Positions 32,864 through 44,248 of a DNA stretch of 64,000 bases are shown here, piece after piece. The position numbers and the translations under genes were made by a program. Within the stretch, counting starts at the first letter, position 1, and each line of letters begins with the position of its first letter. Under the pieces are notes generated by a model, which saw only the letters and a list, made by a program, of their open reading frames with translations, searched no databases and was not told where the DNA came from. Source of the stretch: Helianthus annuus (taxonomy: Eukaryota; Streptophyta; Magnoliopsida; Asterales; Asteraceae); the NCBI RefSeq assembly GCF_002127325.2, contig NC_035436.2, positions 113,607,591 to 113,671,590 of the forward strand, in the 5' to 3' direction.

Positions 32864-33293
32864 TGTAGGATCGGATTCTGACCCGAACGAGTCAATCAGA
32901 GGAGTTTGATCAGATACAGGTGCGGAAAACAAGTACCTGTCGTTGAAACAACTAGATATCTTCTTAAATCACTTTTCTGATTATTTTGACAGCTTTTACA
33001 TTCAATTCTCACACCGGCAGCACCTCGGTATGGAAATCTAAGAGTTACAAATGAGGTCCTCTTATATGGTATTTATAGGTGAGTAGGTCCCCTTTTATGG
33101 ACATGACGAATAAGGGGACCTCCTATGTACGAATAAGGGGACCTGTCATAAAAGAGGACCTCCTATGTCCGAATAAGTGGACCTCCTCTCTACAACACAT
33201 ATTCTCTAGTTTTCTCGTAAAACACGCCCTAATCTATACAATACAATGAATAACATGATCCAAGACAAAATCAACAGATGTAGTGCACCAACA
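32864..33293 (-). repeat. CopA 5' LTR (430 bp)
   Basis: On the plus strand it starts TGTAGGATCGG and ends GTGCACCAACA, so in element sense TGTTGG...CCTACA. TATA box on the minus strand at 33070-33079. Words of the type AGGGGACCT recur about every 24 bp between 33085 and 33185. Confidence 0.88.
33070..33079 (-). promoter_or_regulatory. TATA box of CopA LTR
   Basis: CCTATAAATA on the minus strand, in the middle of the 430-bp LTR. Confidence 0.7.
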
Positions 33294-33473
33294 ACTTGAT
33301 CAGCAGTTGTAGGTCAGCAGTTTGCATGATCAGCAGATAGGAGGTCAGCAGATGTTGAAACCACTTTCAAGGGGAGAGATTTGCATGCATAACATTTGCT
33401 TATTCTGGATCCACTGCTCTGATCCAGTTTTGGCTTTTATTATCTGTTCCTTTGGTAGGGTTCAATCCCAACA
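33294..33473 (-). repeat. SIRE 3' LTR, partial
   Basis: It matches 58946-59125 of the 5' LTR and ends TTCAATCCCAACA next to the polypurine tract. The rest is displaced by CopA. Confidence 0.92.
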
Positions 33474-33485
33474 ATCTCCCCCTGG
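33474..33485 (-). other. SIRE polypurine tract
   Basis: In element sense CCAGGGGGAGAT directly precedes the LTR start TGTTGGG, the usual Copia arrangement. Confidence 0.88.
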
Positions 33486-33971
33486 AACAGATAATGCCAA
33501 AACTCTCCATTATTAAAAGATCTTTATTGCCTCATCAGCAGTTCCCTTATTTGCCCTTTGAGTTGTAATTCAAAGGTTAAGGCATCTGTATCATCTTCAT
33601 CCCTGCTAAGTGGAAGATCAAGGAGATCCTGCAAATCTTCAAGACTCTGGCCAAGAGTTTGTTCCCTTGTTAATTTCTTCACTTCTCCACTAGACTTGAA
33701 CACAGTCAGTACGTGGGTCTATTTATCAGTTTTCCACTTTAGTACTTTTGAGCCTAGTGGGTTTCTTGGGAGATTTTTATTAGATGATGTATTTGGTGAT
33801 GCGGGCCTATTCATGACTGGCTGAGCAGTACTTTTAGATTGTTCCAATTCAGGATCTTCTTTCATCATTAACTTAATGGCTTCTTTTACAAGGTCATTTC
33901 TAGCAATTAGATCTTGAACTGTTTCAGTACCCAACTGGTTTTGACTCCTTCTTTTGTAGATGGCAGCACCA

Positions 33972-33976
33972 GTGGG
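33972..33976. repeat. Target-site duplication GTGGG, left of Tek2
   Basis: GTGGG precedes TGTCACACC and recurs at 44244-44248. Confidence 0.95.
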
Positions 33977-34474
33977 TGTCACACCCCCAAATTCCACCTG
34001 CGGAGTATCACCGCTTGGGAGCGTGACTGACCAGGATCAAGCCACCAATCATATAGAACAATACATATAGTAAAAGTAATTGCCATTAAACCAAACCAAA
34101 TCCATATGAAAGGTGTTCCAAAACATAAGTAAGTTATCATTGTTTAGCGGAAGCGTATAATCAAAACCCAACATAATTAAGTACGAAATGTCATAAGTGT
34201 TTAATAAGATAATCACGATCCAAGCCCACAACGACCTGCTCCTCCCTGTGCAAGCTTCATGTATCTAACGACCTGCAAGGCATGTAACAGAGGATCAACA
34301 ACTAGTTGAGCGAGTTCACAGAAAGTAAATGCGTAATAGCGAGTTCGTATGTAACATGTGGCTCTACTGGGCCGATAGTACGTTCTATTGGTGGGGGGCT
34401 TCCCATGTTGTGTATCCACTAGACTATTCGTAACCGTAAGTGTTCTACATATCCCGAGAACAGTAACACGTACA

Positions 34475-34690
34475 AGTTTACGTAGGTTTTATGTAAGTAA
34501 TCCTTCACAACCGAGGATAGGGGTACGCGGGGGTTTACGTAGGTTTTACGTAAGTGCCTGACACAACCGAGGTAGTAGTGAGTATAAATTCACGTAGGTT
34601 TTACGTGAGTATCCTTCACAACCGAGGATAGCGAGTAGCATAAGCATACGTAGGTTTTACGTATGTGTCCTGCACAACCGAGAACGATGG
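34475..34690. repeat. Four-unit tandem repeat in Tek2 left LTR
   Basis: Four units of about 55 bp, each with ACGTAGGTTTTACGT (an imperfect palindrome) followed by CACAACCGAGGA. The copy in the right LTR is at about 42166-42381. Confidence 0.9.
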
Positions 34691-35269
34691 TATGGTAGTC
34701 TAGTAACAGTGTATGTACGAATCTAGTCAATCTCATTCCTTTAATCCCATTCCCAAGCCCTTGGGAATCCCATGCCTTAGTAAGGGTGTGAACTCACCTT
34801 GGTTTGCTCGGTATGCTAAGTGGGTGCTCGCAACAATAAATCAATTAATCAAGGCCTAAGGTAATGCATGTATTCACAGTCAGTACATGTTTGTAAGGTT
34901 TCGCATGCAAAGTTCGTCACATAGTGTGTATAACAGTTAACATTAAGCACTACAACCAGTTAATCATCTTCATACGATTCAAGGAAGAACATGCGGTTAA
35001 CATACTTCATCAAGTTATCACACTGAACAGGATTCACACACTAGAAATGTTACATGTCTAACTGAATTAACTTCTTTACAGCCATAACGGAGTTAATATG
35101 TTTAACTGGTTTTACCACCTGACACAGTTTATTAACTAATAGAGTTAACAGGGTTAATAACTTGATCAAGAGTCGAATCATGTGTATAACACGCAATAGC
35201 TGGGTTATCACATACAATAACAATCAAAGTCTCATACTTAAACATGAAGTCAGTCACCCCACACAAGTA

Positions 35270-35820
35270 AAAGGTCGGACATATTCATATTAAACAAATT
35301 CGGACTTAATGTCCTTGGATAAAACTCGGACATCAGTGTGTTGGGGGGGGGGGGGTTAACAAGGTCGGACAAAGGAGTTTGGCCAAGAAACTCGGACCAG
35401 CCCATGTGGTCATGAAACTCGGACATCTACACACATCACAAAAGCTCGGTCCATTTTATTTAGAAAGTCGGACACATGGTTGGGATCTAAAACTCGGACT
35501 CCTTGTTGATTAATAAAGTCGGACTCCCCATATCAAGGAAAGTCGGACCACAAGTGATTGTTGACAAAGCTTGGACATATCATCATGCAGAAACTCGGAT
35601 CATTACAAGTTACAAAGGTCGGACCATGTAGTTAAAGCATGAAACTCGGATAACCCCTTTATTTACCATTCAAAAGTCGGACATGATTGTTTTTCCAATA
35701 ATGTTCGGACCTGATCCTTTACTTATTCACAAATTTCGGACAACCCTCTATACATTAAACTTCGGACTTCAACTCTTAAAACTCGGACAACCTTATGCAA
35801 AGTTAAAACTCAGACTAACA
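35270..35820. repeat. CTCGGAC word array in Tek2 left LTR
   Basis: About twenty words of the AAACTCGGAC/AAAGTCGGAC type at a step of about 25 bp, same word and same relative place as in Tek1. A G12-type run lies near 35343. Confidence 0.88.
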
Positions 35821-36554
35821 GTAACGTGTGAATTCCAAATCATGGCACAGAATCACAAGAATCCAATCAGTTACGTTCTAGCATTCAAACGATCCCAAAA
35901 CCATAATTCGTACACTACATGGCACAAACCAATTCAACAAATATCATCATCATACAAGCAAATGATTTCACGACTAATCATCATCATAACACAATAACCA
36001 AGAATCGACCAAAGTACAGAACCATCATATGAAAGCTAGGGTTTCAAGTATTACAAGGATCAAGAATTGATACAATCAACCAATCAATTAGGGTTTACAA
36101 GTATCACAATAATCAATAAACAATTACCTTGAATGATTCTAGATGGATTCGTAATCAAACTTGATGCAAAAGAACTTGTGAGTCCAAGAATGATGAGAAG
36201 ATGGTTGTAGAGAGGATTAGAGAGTACAGTGCTTTGGTTTTTTTTGTGAAAATGATTAGTGAAAGGGATTAGGGTTAACAATGATTAGAGTTTCACTAAT
36301 TGCTCTATGCATCCCTAAGTATCATATTTTACACATGTACACCATCTCATAACAATTTCATAGTTTCACCACCAAGTTTACATATTTGACAAGTTTATCA
36401 CAATTAACACATACCCACGCACAATCACACAATACACTTCATTGTAACAAAACGTATACAATTCCATAGCAACTAATTGTGCAATTAATCAACTAAACAA
36501 GACAAGAACGTGCAATAAATGCGAAATAGAATCTTGGAAATTCGAGTTGTCACA

Positions 36555-36568
36555 TTATCCCCAACTTA
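36555..36568 (-). other. Tek2 polypurine tract
   Basis: AAGTTGGGGATAA in element sense against the LTR start TGTGACA, as in Tek1. Confidence 0.75.
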
Positions 36569-36630
36569 AAAGAAATTTCGTCCCGAAATTTGGTACGCAC
36601 TCACTGAGGAAGCTAGGTAAGCTGTATGGT

Positions 36631-39600
36631 TCACTGGTTTTCCTGGGGTGTCACATCATCCCCCCGTTGATTTGGAATTTCGTCCCGAAATTCCGCAGTA
36701 GTAGCTTCAGTCTCAGTAGTGGTTGCACGGTTTTCGAATAACTGGGGGTACTTTTCTTTCATTTGGTCTTCGCGTTCCCAGGTGTACTCTGGGCCACGTC
36801 GGGAGTTCCAACGAACTCGAACAAGAGGGATTCTCTTGCTTTTGAGGACCTTAACATCCCGGTCCGTGATTTCAACTGGTTCCTCGACGAACTGCAACCG
36901 CTCGTCGATAGTGAGTTCCTTAAAAGGAACTATGAGGGTCTCATCTGACAGGCACTTCTTCAGATTCGACACGTGAAATACATTGTGAACTGCACCGAGT
37001 TCAGCTGGTAGGTTTAGCTTGTAGGCCACTTTGCCTATTTTCTCAATGATCTCGAACGGTCCGACATACCGCGGATTTAGTTTGCCTCGTTTACCAAATC
37101 GAACCACACCCTTCCAGGGTGAAACTTTGAGTAAAACCCGGTCCCCGACCTGAAATTCCAACGGTTTCCTACGCTTATCCGCGTATGCTTTCTGACGGTC
37201 GCGTGCTGCCGCCATGCGTTGTCGTATTTGTGCAATCTTTTCTGTGGCGTCCACTACAATCTCCGGACCCGTGATCTGACTACCCCCCACCTCTGCCCAA
37301 CAGAGAGGTGACCGGCATTTACGCCCGTACAATGCCTCGAATGGAGCGGCTTGTATGCTGGTGTGATAACTGTTATTATACGAAAACTCCACCAAAGGGA
37401 GATGCTTTTCCCAGCCGTTGCCGAAATCAATAACACATGCCCGAAGCATGTCTTCAAGAGTCTGGATCATTCGCTCAGACTGCCCATCCGTCTGAGGATG
37501 ATATGCTGTGCTCATGTCTAACCGTGAGCCGAAAGATTTATGCATCGCTTGCCATAGCTCTGACGTGAATCGTGCATCCCGATCCGAAATGATGGAGGTG
37601 GGCACCCCGTGCCTCGAAACAACTTCTTTAAGATAGATGTCTGCGAGAGTGGAGAACTTATCCGTTTCCTTAATAGCCAGGAAGTGTGCAGACTTGGTGA
37701 GTCGATCCACGATCACCCATATAGTATCATTCCCACGCTGGGATCTGGGTAGGCCTGTAACGAAATCCATGGAAATTTCTTCCCATTTCCATTGCGGTAT
37801 CTTGGGTTGCTGAAGTAGGCCCGCTGGTTTCTGATACTCCACTTTGACTTTTGCACAAGTCAAACACTTGCCGACGTAAGTAGCGATGTGGGCTTTCATG
37901 CTAGGCCACCAATATGTTGTTTTGAGATCGTGGTACATTTTATCCGACCCTGGATGTATTGAGTAGCGAGACTTGTGTGCTTCATCCATCACAAGCTCTC
38001 GTAAACCGCCATAGAGTGGGACCCAAATACGCCCCGTTACATAGTAGGCACCGTCTTCCTTTTGTTCCATTCGTTGCCTTGAGCCGCGTAAGGTTTCAGC
38101 TTTGACGTTGTCGGGTTTCAATGCTTCGATCTGAGCAGTTCGTATCTGTGTAGGAAGACTGGACTGAATAATGAGCTGTAAAGCTCGTACACGCCTAGGT
38201 AGAGTGTCTTTCCGACTGAGAGCGTCAGCCACAACATTGGCTTTGCCTGGATGATACTTAATAGCGCATTCGTAATCGTTAAGTAACTCGACCCATCGTC
38301 GTTGACGCATGTTCAATTCCTTCTGCTTGAAGATATGCTCGAGACTCCTGTGATCGGTGTAAATTGTGCACTTGGTACCGTACAGGTAGTGTCGCCATAT
38401 CTTGAGCGCGAAAACAACAGCTCCCAGCTCTAAATCGTGCGTCGTGTAGTTCCGTTCATGAACCTTAAGTTGACGAGAAGCGTAACCAATAACCTTATCC
38501 CGCTGCATCAATACACAACCAAGTCCCTGTATCGACGCGTCACAATAGACCACAAAATCATCCGTGCCCTCTGGCAATGAGAGAATAGGTGCGCTGCAAA
38601 GCCTATCCTTTAAGTACTGGAAAGTAGTTTCCTGAGTGTTGCCCCAACGGTAGGTGACACCTTTCTGTGTCAGTAGTGTAAGCGGCTGTGCGATCTTCGA
38701 GAAGTCTTTGATGAATCGTCTGTAGTATCCCGCCAAACCCAAGAATTGGCGTATTTCTGTTGGTGTACGCGGTGCAGGCCAGTTCCGTATCGAATCTACC
38801 TTGGATGGATCGACATGAATCCCATCCCTGTTCACCACATGGCCTAAGAAGTGGACTTCACGAAGCCAGAAGTCGCATTTTGAAAACTTGGCGTACAGTT
38901 GCTCCTTTCGAAGAAGTTCCAAGATAAGACGTAAGTGCTGCTCGTGCTCCTCCTGACTCTTGGAGTAGATCAGAATGTCGTCGATGAAGACAATGACGAA
39001 CTTGTCAAGATAGGGTTTGCACACCCTGTTCATAAGATCCATGAAAACTGCAGGCGCATTCGTAAGCCCGAATGGCATGACTAGAAACTCGTAGTGACCG
39101 TAGCGAGTTCTGAATGCTGTCTTGGAGACGTCCTCATCCCGGACTCTCAGCTGATGATACCCTGACCTTAGATCAATCTTGGAGTAGTAGCTCGACCCTT
39201 GTAACTGGTCGAATAAGTCGTCAATACGAGGAAGAGGATAGCGGTTCTTCACTGTGACCTTGTTCAGTTCGCGCTAGTCTATGCACATCCTGAAAGTGCC
39301 ATCCTTCTTTTTCACGAATAATACTGGAGCTCCCCAAGGCGAAGAGCTTGGACGAATGAAGCCCTTATCCAAGAGCTCTTGTAGTTGCTTAGACAGTTCT
39401 TCCAGTTCAGTTGGAGCTAAACGATACGGTGCGCGTGCTATAGGTGCTGCTCCTGGAGCTAGCTCGACTTGAAACTCTACTTGACGATGAGGCGGTAGAC
39501 CTGGTAAATCTTCAGGAAACACTTGAGGAAATTCGCGTACAACTGGAATATCCTCTATTCTTTTCTCTTTCGAAATTGCATCAGTAACTAGTGCCAAGAT

Positions 39601-41343
39601 AGCCGTATGCCCCTTTCGTAAACATTTCTGAGCCTTCAAGAAAGAGATGATGCCAACCACAGCACCACTCTTGTCGCCTTGAACTTCGAGAGGTTCCTTA
39701 CCCGAACGAGGAATACGAATGATCTTCTCCTTACAAAGGATCTCTGCCTGCTGCTTGGATAACCAATCCATGCCAATGACGATGTCGAAACTACCCAGAA
39801 CTATTGGAATAAGATCAATCGAGAAGATCTGACCCGCTAGAACGATGTTACAACCCTTGACTACATGCGTGGCTTCTACACTCTTACCATTTGCTAGTTC
39901 TACGACATGTTTGGTGTTTAGGGGTGTTGGTGTACGTTTTAACAATTTACTCATTTTCAAAGACATATAACTCGTATCCGCACCCGAATCAAACAAAACA
40001 GTAACATAAATATCGTCGAGAAGAAACTTACCCATAACTACGTTGGGATCATTTCTGGCATCACCCTGCCCCAACACAAATGCACGACCCCTTGCTTCAT
40101 TGCCGTTGTTGTTCCCACCGTTGTTGTTGTTGCCATTTCCCTGATTGTTGTTATTGTTGTTGTTCTGGTTCCTGTTTAGCTGAGGGCAGTGCCTTTTGAA
40201 GTGACCTTCTGCACCACAATGAAAACAACCCTTGTTGCCCTGTTGTTGATTCTGCTGCGCTTGTGGCTGCTGCTGATTCTGGTTCGCCGGCCGAGGGCTT
40301 CTACAATCTTTGGCCTCATGACCCATCTTGAGGCATCTTTGACAGCGACCCTTGTTACACTGGCCACTGTGGTGTCTGTTGCAGTTGTTACACTTTGGGA
40401 GGTTCCCTCGATATCCGCCCTGCCTGTGACTGCCTGAAGAGTGCTGACTGGGACTCTGATAACTGTCAGTCTTTCGCTGCTGAACCTGTGACTGAACTGA
40501 AGCTGATCCCTTGCTAGAATCCCCATCCCATTTTCTCTTGTTGTCACTGGGAGTAGCAAGTGTAGTAGCAGTGGTAGCGGTAGCAGTAGCGCTGACACGT
40601 TTAGGCAGTTTGTTCTGATCCACTGCCTGATCTGTGATGCGATGAGCGAGGCGTTGAATAGCCTGGATGTTGTCAAGATTAGCCGATGTCACATGGCTCT
40701 GAATTTCTGGTGCCAAACCCTTGAGATACAACTCAATACGCTTAACTGGAGGGTCCACCATAGTTGGGCATAGCACGGCCAGCTCATTCGACCGCTTAGT
40801 ATAAGCTTCGATCTCTGACCCAACCATTTTCAAATGATACAGCTCGTCTTCCAGCTTATGAATGTCTTCTCTAGTGCAGTATTCCCTCTTGATCAGTTCC
40901 TTGAAATCATTCCAGGGTGTGGCGTTAGCAGCTGCCAACCCTAAGATCTGAACTTGGGCGTTCCACCAAGTTAACGCAATTCCTTCCAAAGTACCAGTGG
41001 CATACTTGACCCTGCGAGCCTCAGGGCATTCACACATCTCGAACACAGACTCGAGCTTTTCAAACCAGTGGAGGAGTCCAACCGCTCCTTCAGTGCCACT
41101 AAATGTGCTAGGACGACAATCCATAAAGTTCTTGAAAGTGCAGACGGGCTGCTGAGCATGTTGACCTATTGTGTACGAATAGGACAAGGTTAAACACAAG
41201 AGTTAATGTAGGATCTAAAGATCCTAGTGTGAGTCTAAACTGCAGGGTATACTACCTGCTTGAGCAGCTGCAAGTGCCGCAGCAACTTGTTCATTAACGA
41301 AAGCCGTCAGCTGGGCTTGTGTCATGTTAATTCGTCCGGCCAT
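36631..41343 (-). pseudogene. Tek2 gag-pol polyprotein, two exons, one nonsense codon in RT
   Basis: Exon 1 is 41343-41256 (MAGRINMTQAQ...). A 90-nt intron follows, then exon 2 from 41165 to the stop at 36631. Domains in order: gag (FKNFMDCRP, ALTWWNAQV), CCHC knuckles (CQRCLKMGHEAKDC, CFHCGAEGHFKRHC), protease with DSGAD, RT, RNase H ([21 protein letters not shown]), the integrase HHCC finger (HPGSDKM...KCLTC), the integrase DDE core ([27 protein letters not shown]), the GPF/Y region (YVGPFEII) and a chromodomain-like tail ([18 protein letters not shown]). The RT active site is FIDD, about 54 codons before [11 protein letters not shown] ends. The only break in exon 2 is TAG at 39274-39276, in the RT motif after FRMCID where a tyrosine codon is expected. 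Both sides are the same frame. Confidence 0.93.
41166..41255 (-). other. Predicted intron in Tek2 gag
   Basis: The interval is 90 nt, starts GTAGTATACC and ends ACACAATAG in element sense, with TTAAC motifs 25-40 nt before the acceptor. It contains stop codons. Exon 1 ends GCAG and exon 2 begins GTCAACATG, giving a phase-1 junction that puts 30 residues before the gag domain. Exon 1 has the only ATG in a suitable context; exon 2 alone would have to start at an internal codon. Confidence 0.78.
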
Positions 41344-41651
41344 TGATCTTCACATCAAAGGCAACATAAGTGAGAAAGGTTCGCGAATAGTGCGATGACA
41401 GAAGAGTGTAAGCACATAGGTGTTCTCAAGCAATAACAAGTAGTGAGCAATGTAATCTAAGCATACTACGAGCAAAGTTCTATGCAATTCTAGCATGTAG
41501 GCAATAAACATAAACCTTATTACCTAGGATGTTGAGTCTTGCACGTGGAGCGAAGCGTCGTTGTGGATCGTTGAGAGCACTGTTCTGGTTATAGTCTGGT
41601 TTTAATAAAAACGTTTTTCCCCGTATTAAAACCAAGTTCTCTATAACCAAT

Positions 41652-41664
41652 GGCTCTGATACCA
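41652..41664 (-). other. Tek2 primer-binding site, tRNA-iMet
   Basis: TGGTATCAGAGCC in element sense, three bases inside the 5' LTR. Confidence 0.94.
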
Positions 41665-41667
41665 ATC

Positions 41668-44243
41668 TGTCACACCCCCAAATTCCACCTGCGGAGTATC
41701 ACCGCTTGGGAGCGTGACTGACCAGGATCAAGCCACCAATCATATAGAACAATACATATAGTAAAAGTAATTGCCATTAAACCAAACCAAATCCATATGA
41801 AAGGTGTTCCAAAACATAAGTAAGTTACAATTGTTTAGCGGAAGCGTATAATCAAAACCCAACATAATTAAGTACGAAATGTCATAAGTGTTTAATAAGA
41901 TAATCACGATCCAAGCCCACAAGGACCTGCTCCTCCCTGTGCAAGCTTCATGTATCTAACGACCTGCAAGGCATGTAACAGAGGATCAACAACTAGTTGA
42001 GCGAGTTCACAGAAAGTAAATGCGTAATAGCAAGTTCATATGTAACATGTGGCTCTACTGGGCCGATAGTACGTTGTATTGGTGGGGGGCTTCCCATGTT
42101 GTGTATCCACTAGACTATTCGTAACCGTAAGTGTTCTACATATCCCGAGAACAGTAACACGTACAAGTTTACATAGGTTTACGTAAGTAATCCTTCACAA
42201 CCGAGGATAGGGGTACGCGGGGGTTTACGTAGGTTTTACGTAAGTGCCTGACACAACCGAGGCAGTAGTGAGTATAAGTTCACGTAGGTTTTACGTGAGT
42301 ATCCTTCACAACCGAGGATAGCGAGTAGCATAAGCATACGTAGGTTTTACGTATGTGTCCTGCACAACCGAGGACGATTGTATGGTAGTCTAGTAACAGT
42401 GTATGTACGAATCTAGTCAATCTCATTCCTTTAATCCCATTCCCAAGCCCTTGGGAATCCCATGCCTTAGTAAGGGTGTGAACTCACCTTGGTTTGCTCG
42501 GTATGCTAAGTGGGTGCTCGCAACAATAAATCAATTAATCAAGGCCTAAGGTAATGCATGTATTCACAGTCAGTACATGTTTGTAAGGTTTCGCATGCAA
42601 AGTTCGTCACATAGTGTGTATAACAGTTAACATTAAGCACTACAACCAGTTAATCATCTTCATACGATTCAAGGAAGAACATGCGGTTAACATACTTCAT
42701 CAAGTTATCACACTGAACAGGATTCACACACTAGAAATGTTACATGTCTAACTGAATTAACTTCTTTACAGCCATAACGGAGTTAATATGTTTAACTGGT
42801 TTTACCACCTGACACAGTTTATTAACTAATAGAGTTAACAGGGTTAATAACTTGATCAAGAGTCGAATCATGTGTATAACACGCAATAGCTGGGTTATCA
42901 CATACAATAACAATCAAAGTCTCATACTTAAACATGAAGTCAGTCACCCCACACAAGTAAAAGGTCGGACATATTCATATTAAACAAATTCGGACTTAAT
43001 GTCCTTGGATAAAACTCGGACATCAGTGTGTGGGGGGGGGGGTTAACAAGGTCGGACAAAGGAGTTTGGCCAAGAAACTCGGACCAGCCCATGTGGTCAT
43101 GAAACTCGGACATCTACACACATCACAAAAGCTCGGTCCATTTTATTTAGAAAGTCGGACACATGGTTGGGATCTAAAACTCGGACTCCTTGTTGATTAA
43201 TAAAGTCGGACTCCCCATATCAAGGAAAGTCGGACCACAAGTGATTGTTGACAAAGCTTGGACATATCATCATGCAGGAACTCGGATCATTACAAGTTAC
43301 AAAGGTCGGACCATGTAGTTAAAGCATGAAACTCGGATAACCCCTTTATTTACCATTCAAAAGTCGGACATGATTGTTTTTCCAATAAAGTTCGGACCTG
43401 ATCCTTTACTTATTCACAAATTTCGGACAACCCTCTATACATTAAACTTCGGACTTCAACTCTTAAAACTCGGACAACCTTATGCAAAGTTAAAACTCAG
43501 ACTAACAGTAACGTGTGAATTCCAAATCATGGCACAGAATCACAAGAATCCAATCAGTTACGTTCTAGCATTCAAACGATCCCAAAACCCTAATTCGTAC
43601 ACTACATGGCACAAACCAATTCAACAAATATCATCATCATACAAGCAAATGATTTCACGACTAATCATCATCATAACACAATAACCAAGAATCGACCAAA
43701 GTACAGAACCATCATATGAAAGCTAGGGTTTCAAGTATTACAAGGATCAAGAATTGATACAATCAACCAATCAATTAGGGTTTACAAGTATCATAATAAT
43801 CAATAAACAATTACCTTGAATGATTCTAGATGGATTCGTAATCAAACTTGATGCAAAAGAACTTGTGAGTCTAAGAATGATGAGAAGATGGTTGTAGAGA
43901 GGATTAGAGAGTACAGTGCTTTGGTTTTTTTTTTGTGAAAATGATTAGTGAAAGGGATTAGGGTTAACAATGATTAGAGTTTCACTAATTGCTCTATGCA
44001 TCCCTAAGTATCATATTTTACACATGTACACCATCTCATAACAATTTCATAGTTTCACCACCAAGTTTACATATTTGACAAGTTTATCACAATTAACACA
44101 TACCCATGCACAATCACACAATACACTTCATTGTAACAAAACGTATACAATTCCATAGCAACTATTTGTGCAATTAATCAACTAAACAAGACAAGAACGT
44201 GCAATAAATGCGAAATAGAATCTTGGAAATTCGAGTTGTCACA
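41668..44243 (-). repeat. Tek2 5' LTR (2576 bp)
   Basis: Near-identical partner of 33977-36554. It holds the four-unit repeat (42166-42381) and the CTCGGAC array (42960-43505). The TATA position was not resolved. Confidence 0.96.
42960..43505. repeat. CTCGGAC word array in Tek2 right LTR
   Basis: Second copy of the array at 35270-35820, with a shorter G run near 43032. Confidence 0.88.
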
Positions 44244-44248
44244 GTGGG
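44244..44248. repeat. Target-site duplication GTGGG, right of Tek2
   Basis: Second copy of the GTGGG target; the SIRE env-like ORF resumes here. Confidence 0.95.

Larger units (their letters stand above)
27139..33293 (-). mobile_element. CopA: Copia-type gag-bearing element, 3' side truncated
   Basis: It has a 5' LTR (32864-33293), a tRNA-iMet primer site (32850-32861), a 1.4-kb leader with two word arrays, a gag gene (31450-29048, one nonsense codon) and 1.9 kb of non-coding DNA that stops abruptly at the Ath1 RT fragment. No protease, integrase, RT or 3' LTR is seen. The right LTR lies inside the SIRE left LTR, with ACTTG (33294-33298) as the presumed target. The matching left copy is not present. 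Either a gag-only family that lost its 3' end, or a full element after deletion, would fit. Confidence 0.8.
33977..36554 (-). repeat. Tek2 3' LTR (2578 bp)
   Basis: Starts TGTCACACCCCCA and ends GAGTTGTCACA on the plus strand. Contains a four-unit repeat (34475-34690) and the CTCGGAC array (about 35270-35820). The short frames at 35683-35997 and 34049-34231 recur in the other LTR and look fortuitous. Confidence 0.96.
33977..44243 (-). mobile_element. Tek2: complete Ty3/Gypsy Tekay-like chromovirus
   Basis: LTRs of 2578 bp (33977-36554) and 2576 bp (41668-44243) with TG...CA ends, GTGGG duplications, a tRNA-iMet primer site, one gag-pol frame of about 1,550 codons broken by a single nonsense codon, and a polypurine tract. 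The gag-PR-RT-RH-INT order and a C-terminal chromodomain place it in the chromoviruses, most like Tekay/Del. It is inserted in the SIRE env-like ORF. About seventeen differences between the LTRs by eye (about 0.7%) indicate a recent insertion. It is the closest to an autonomous element in this window. Confidence 0.96.
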
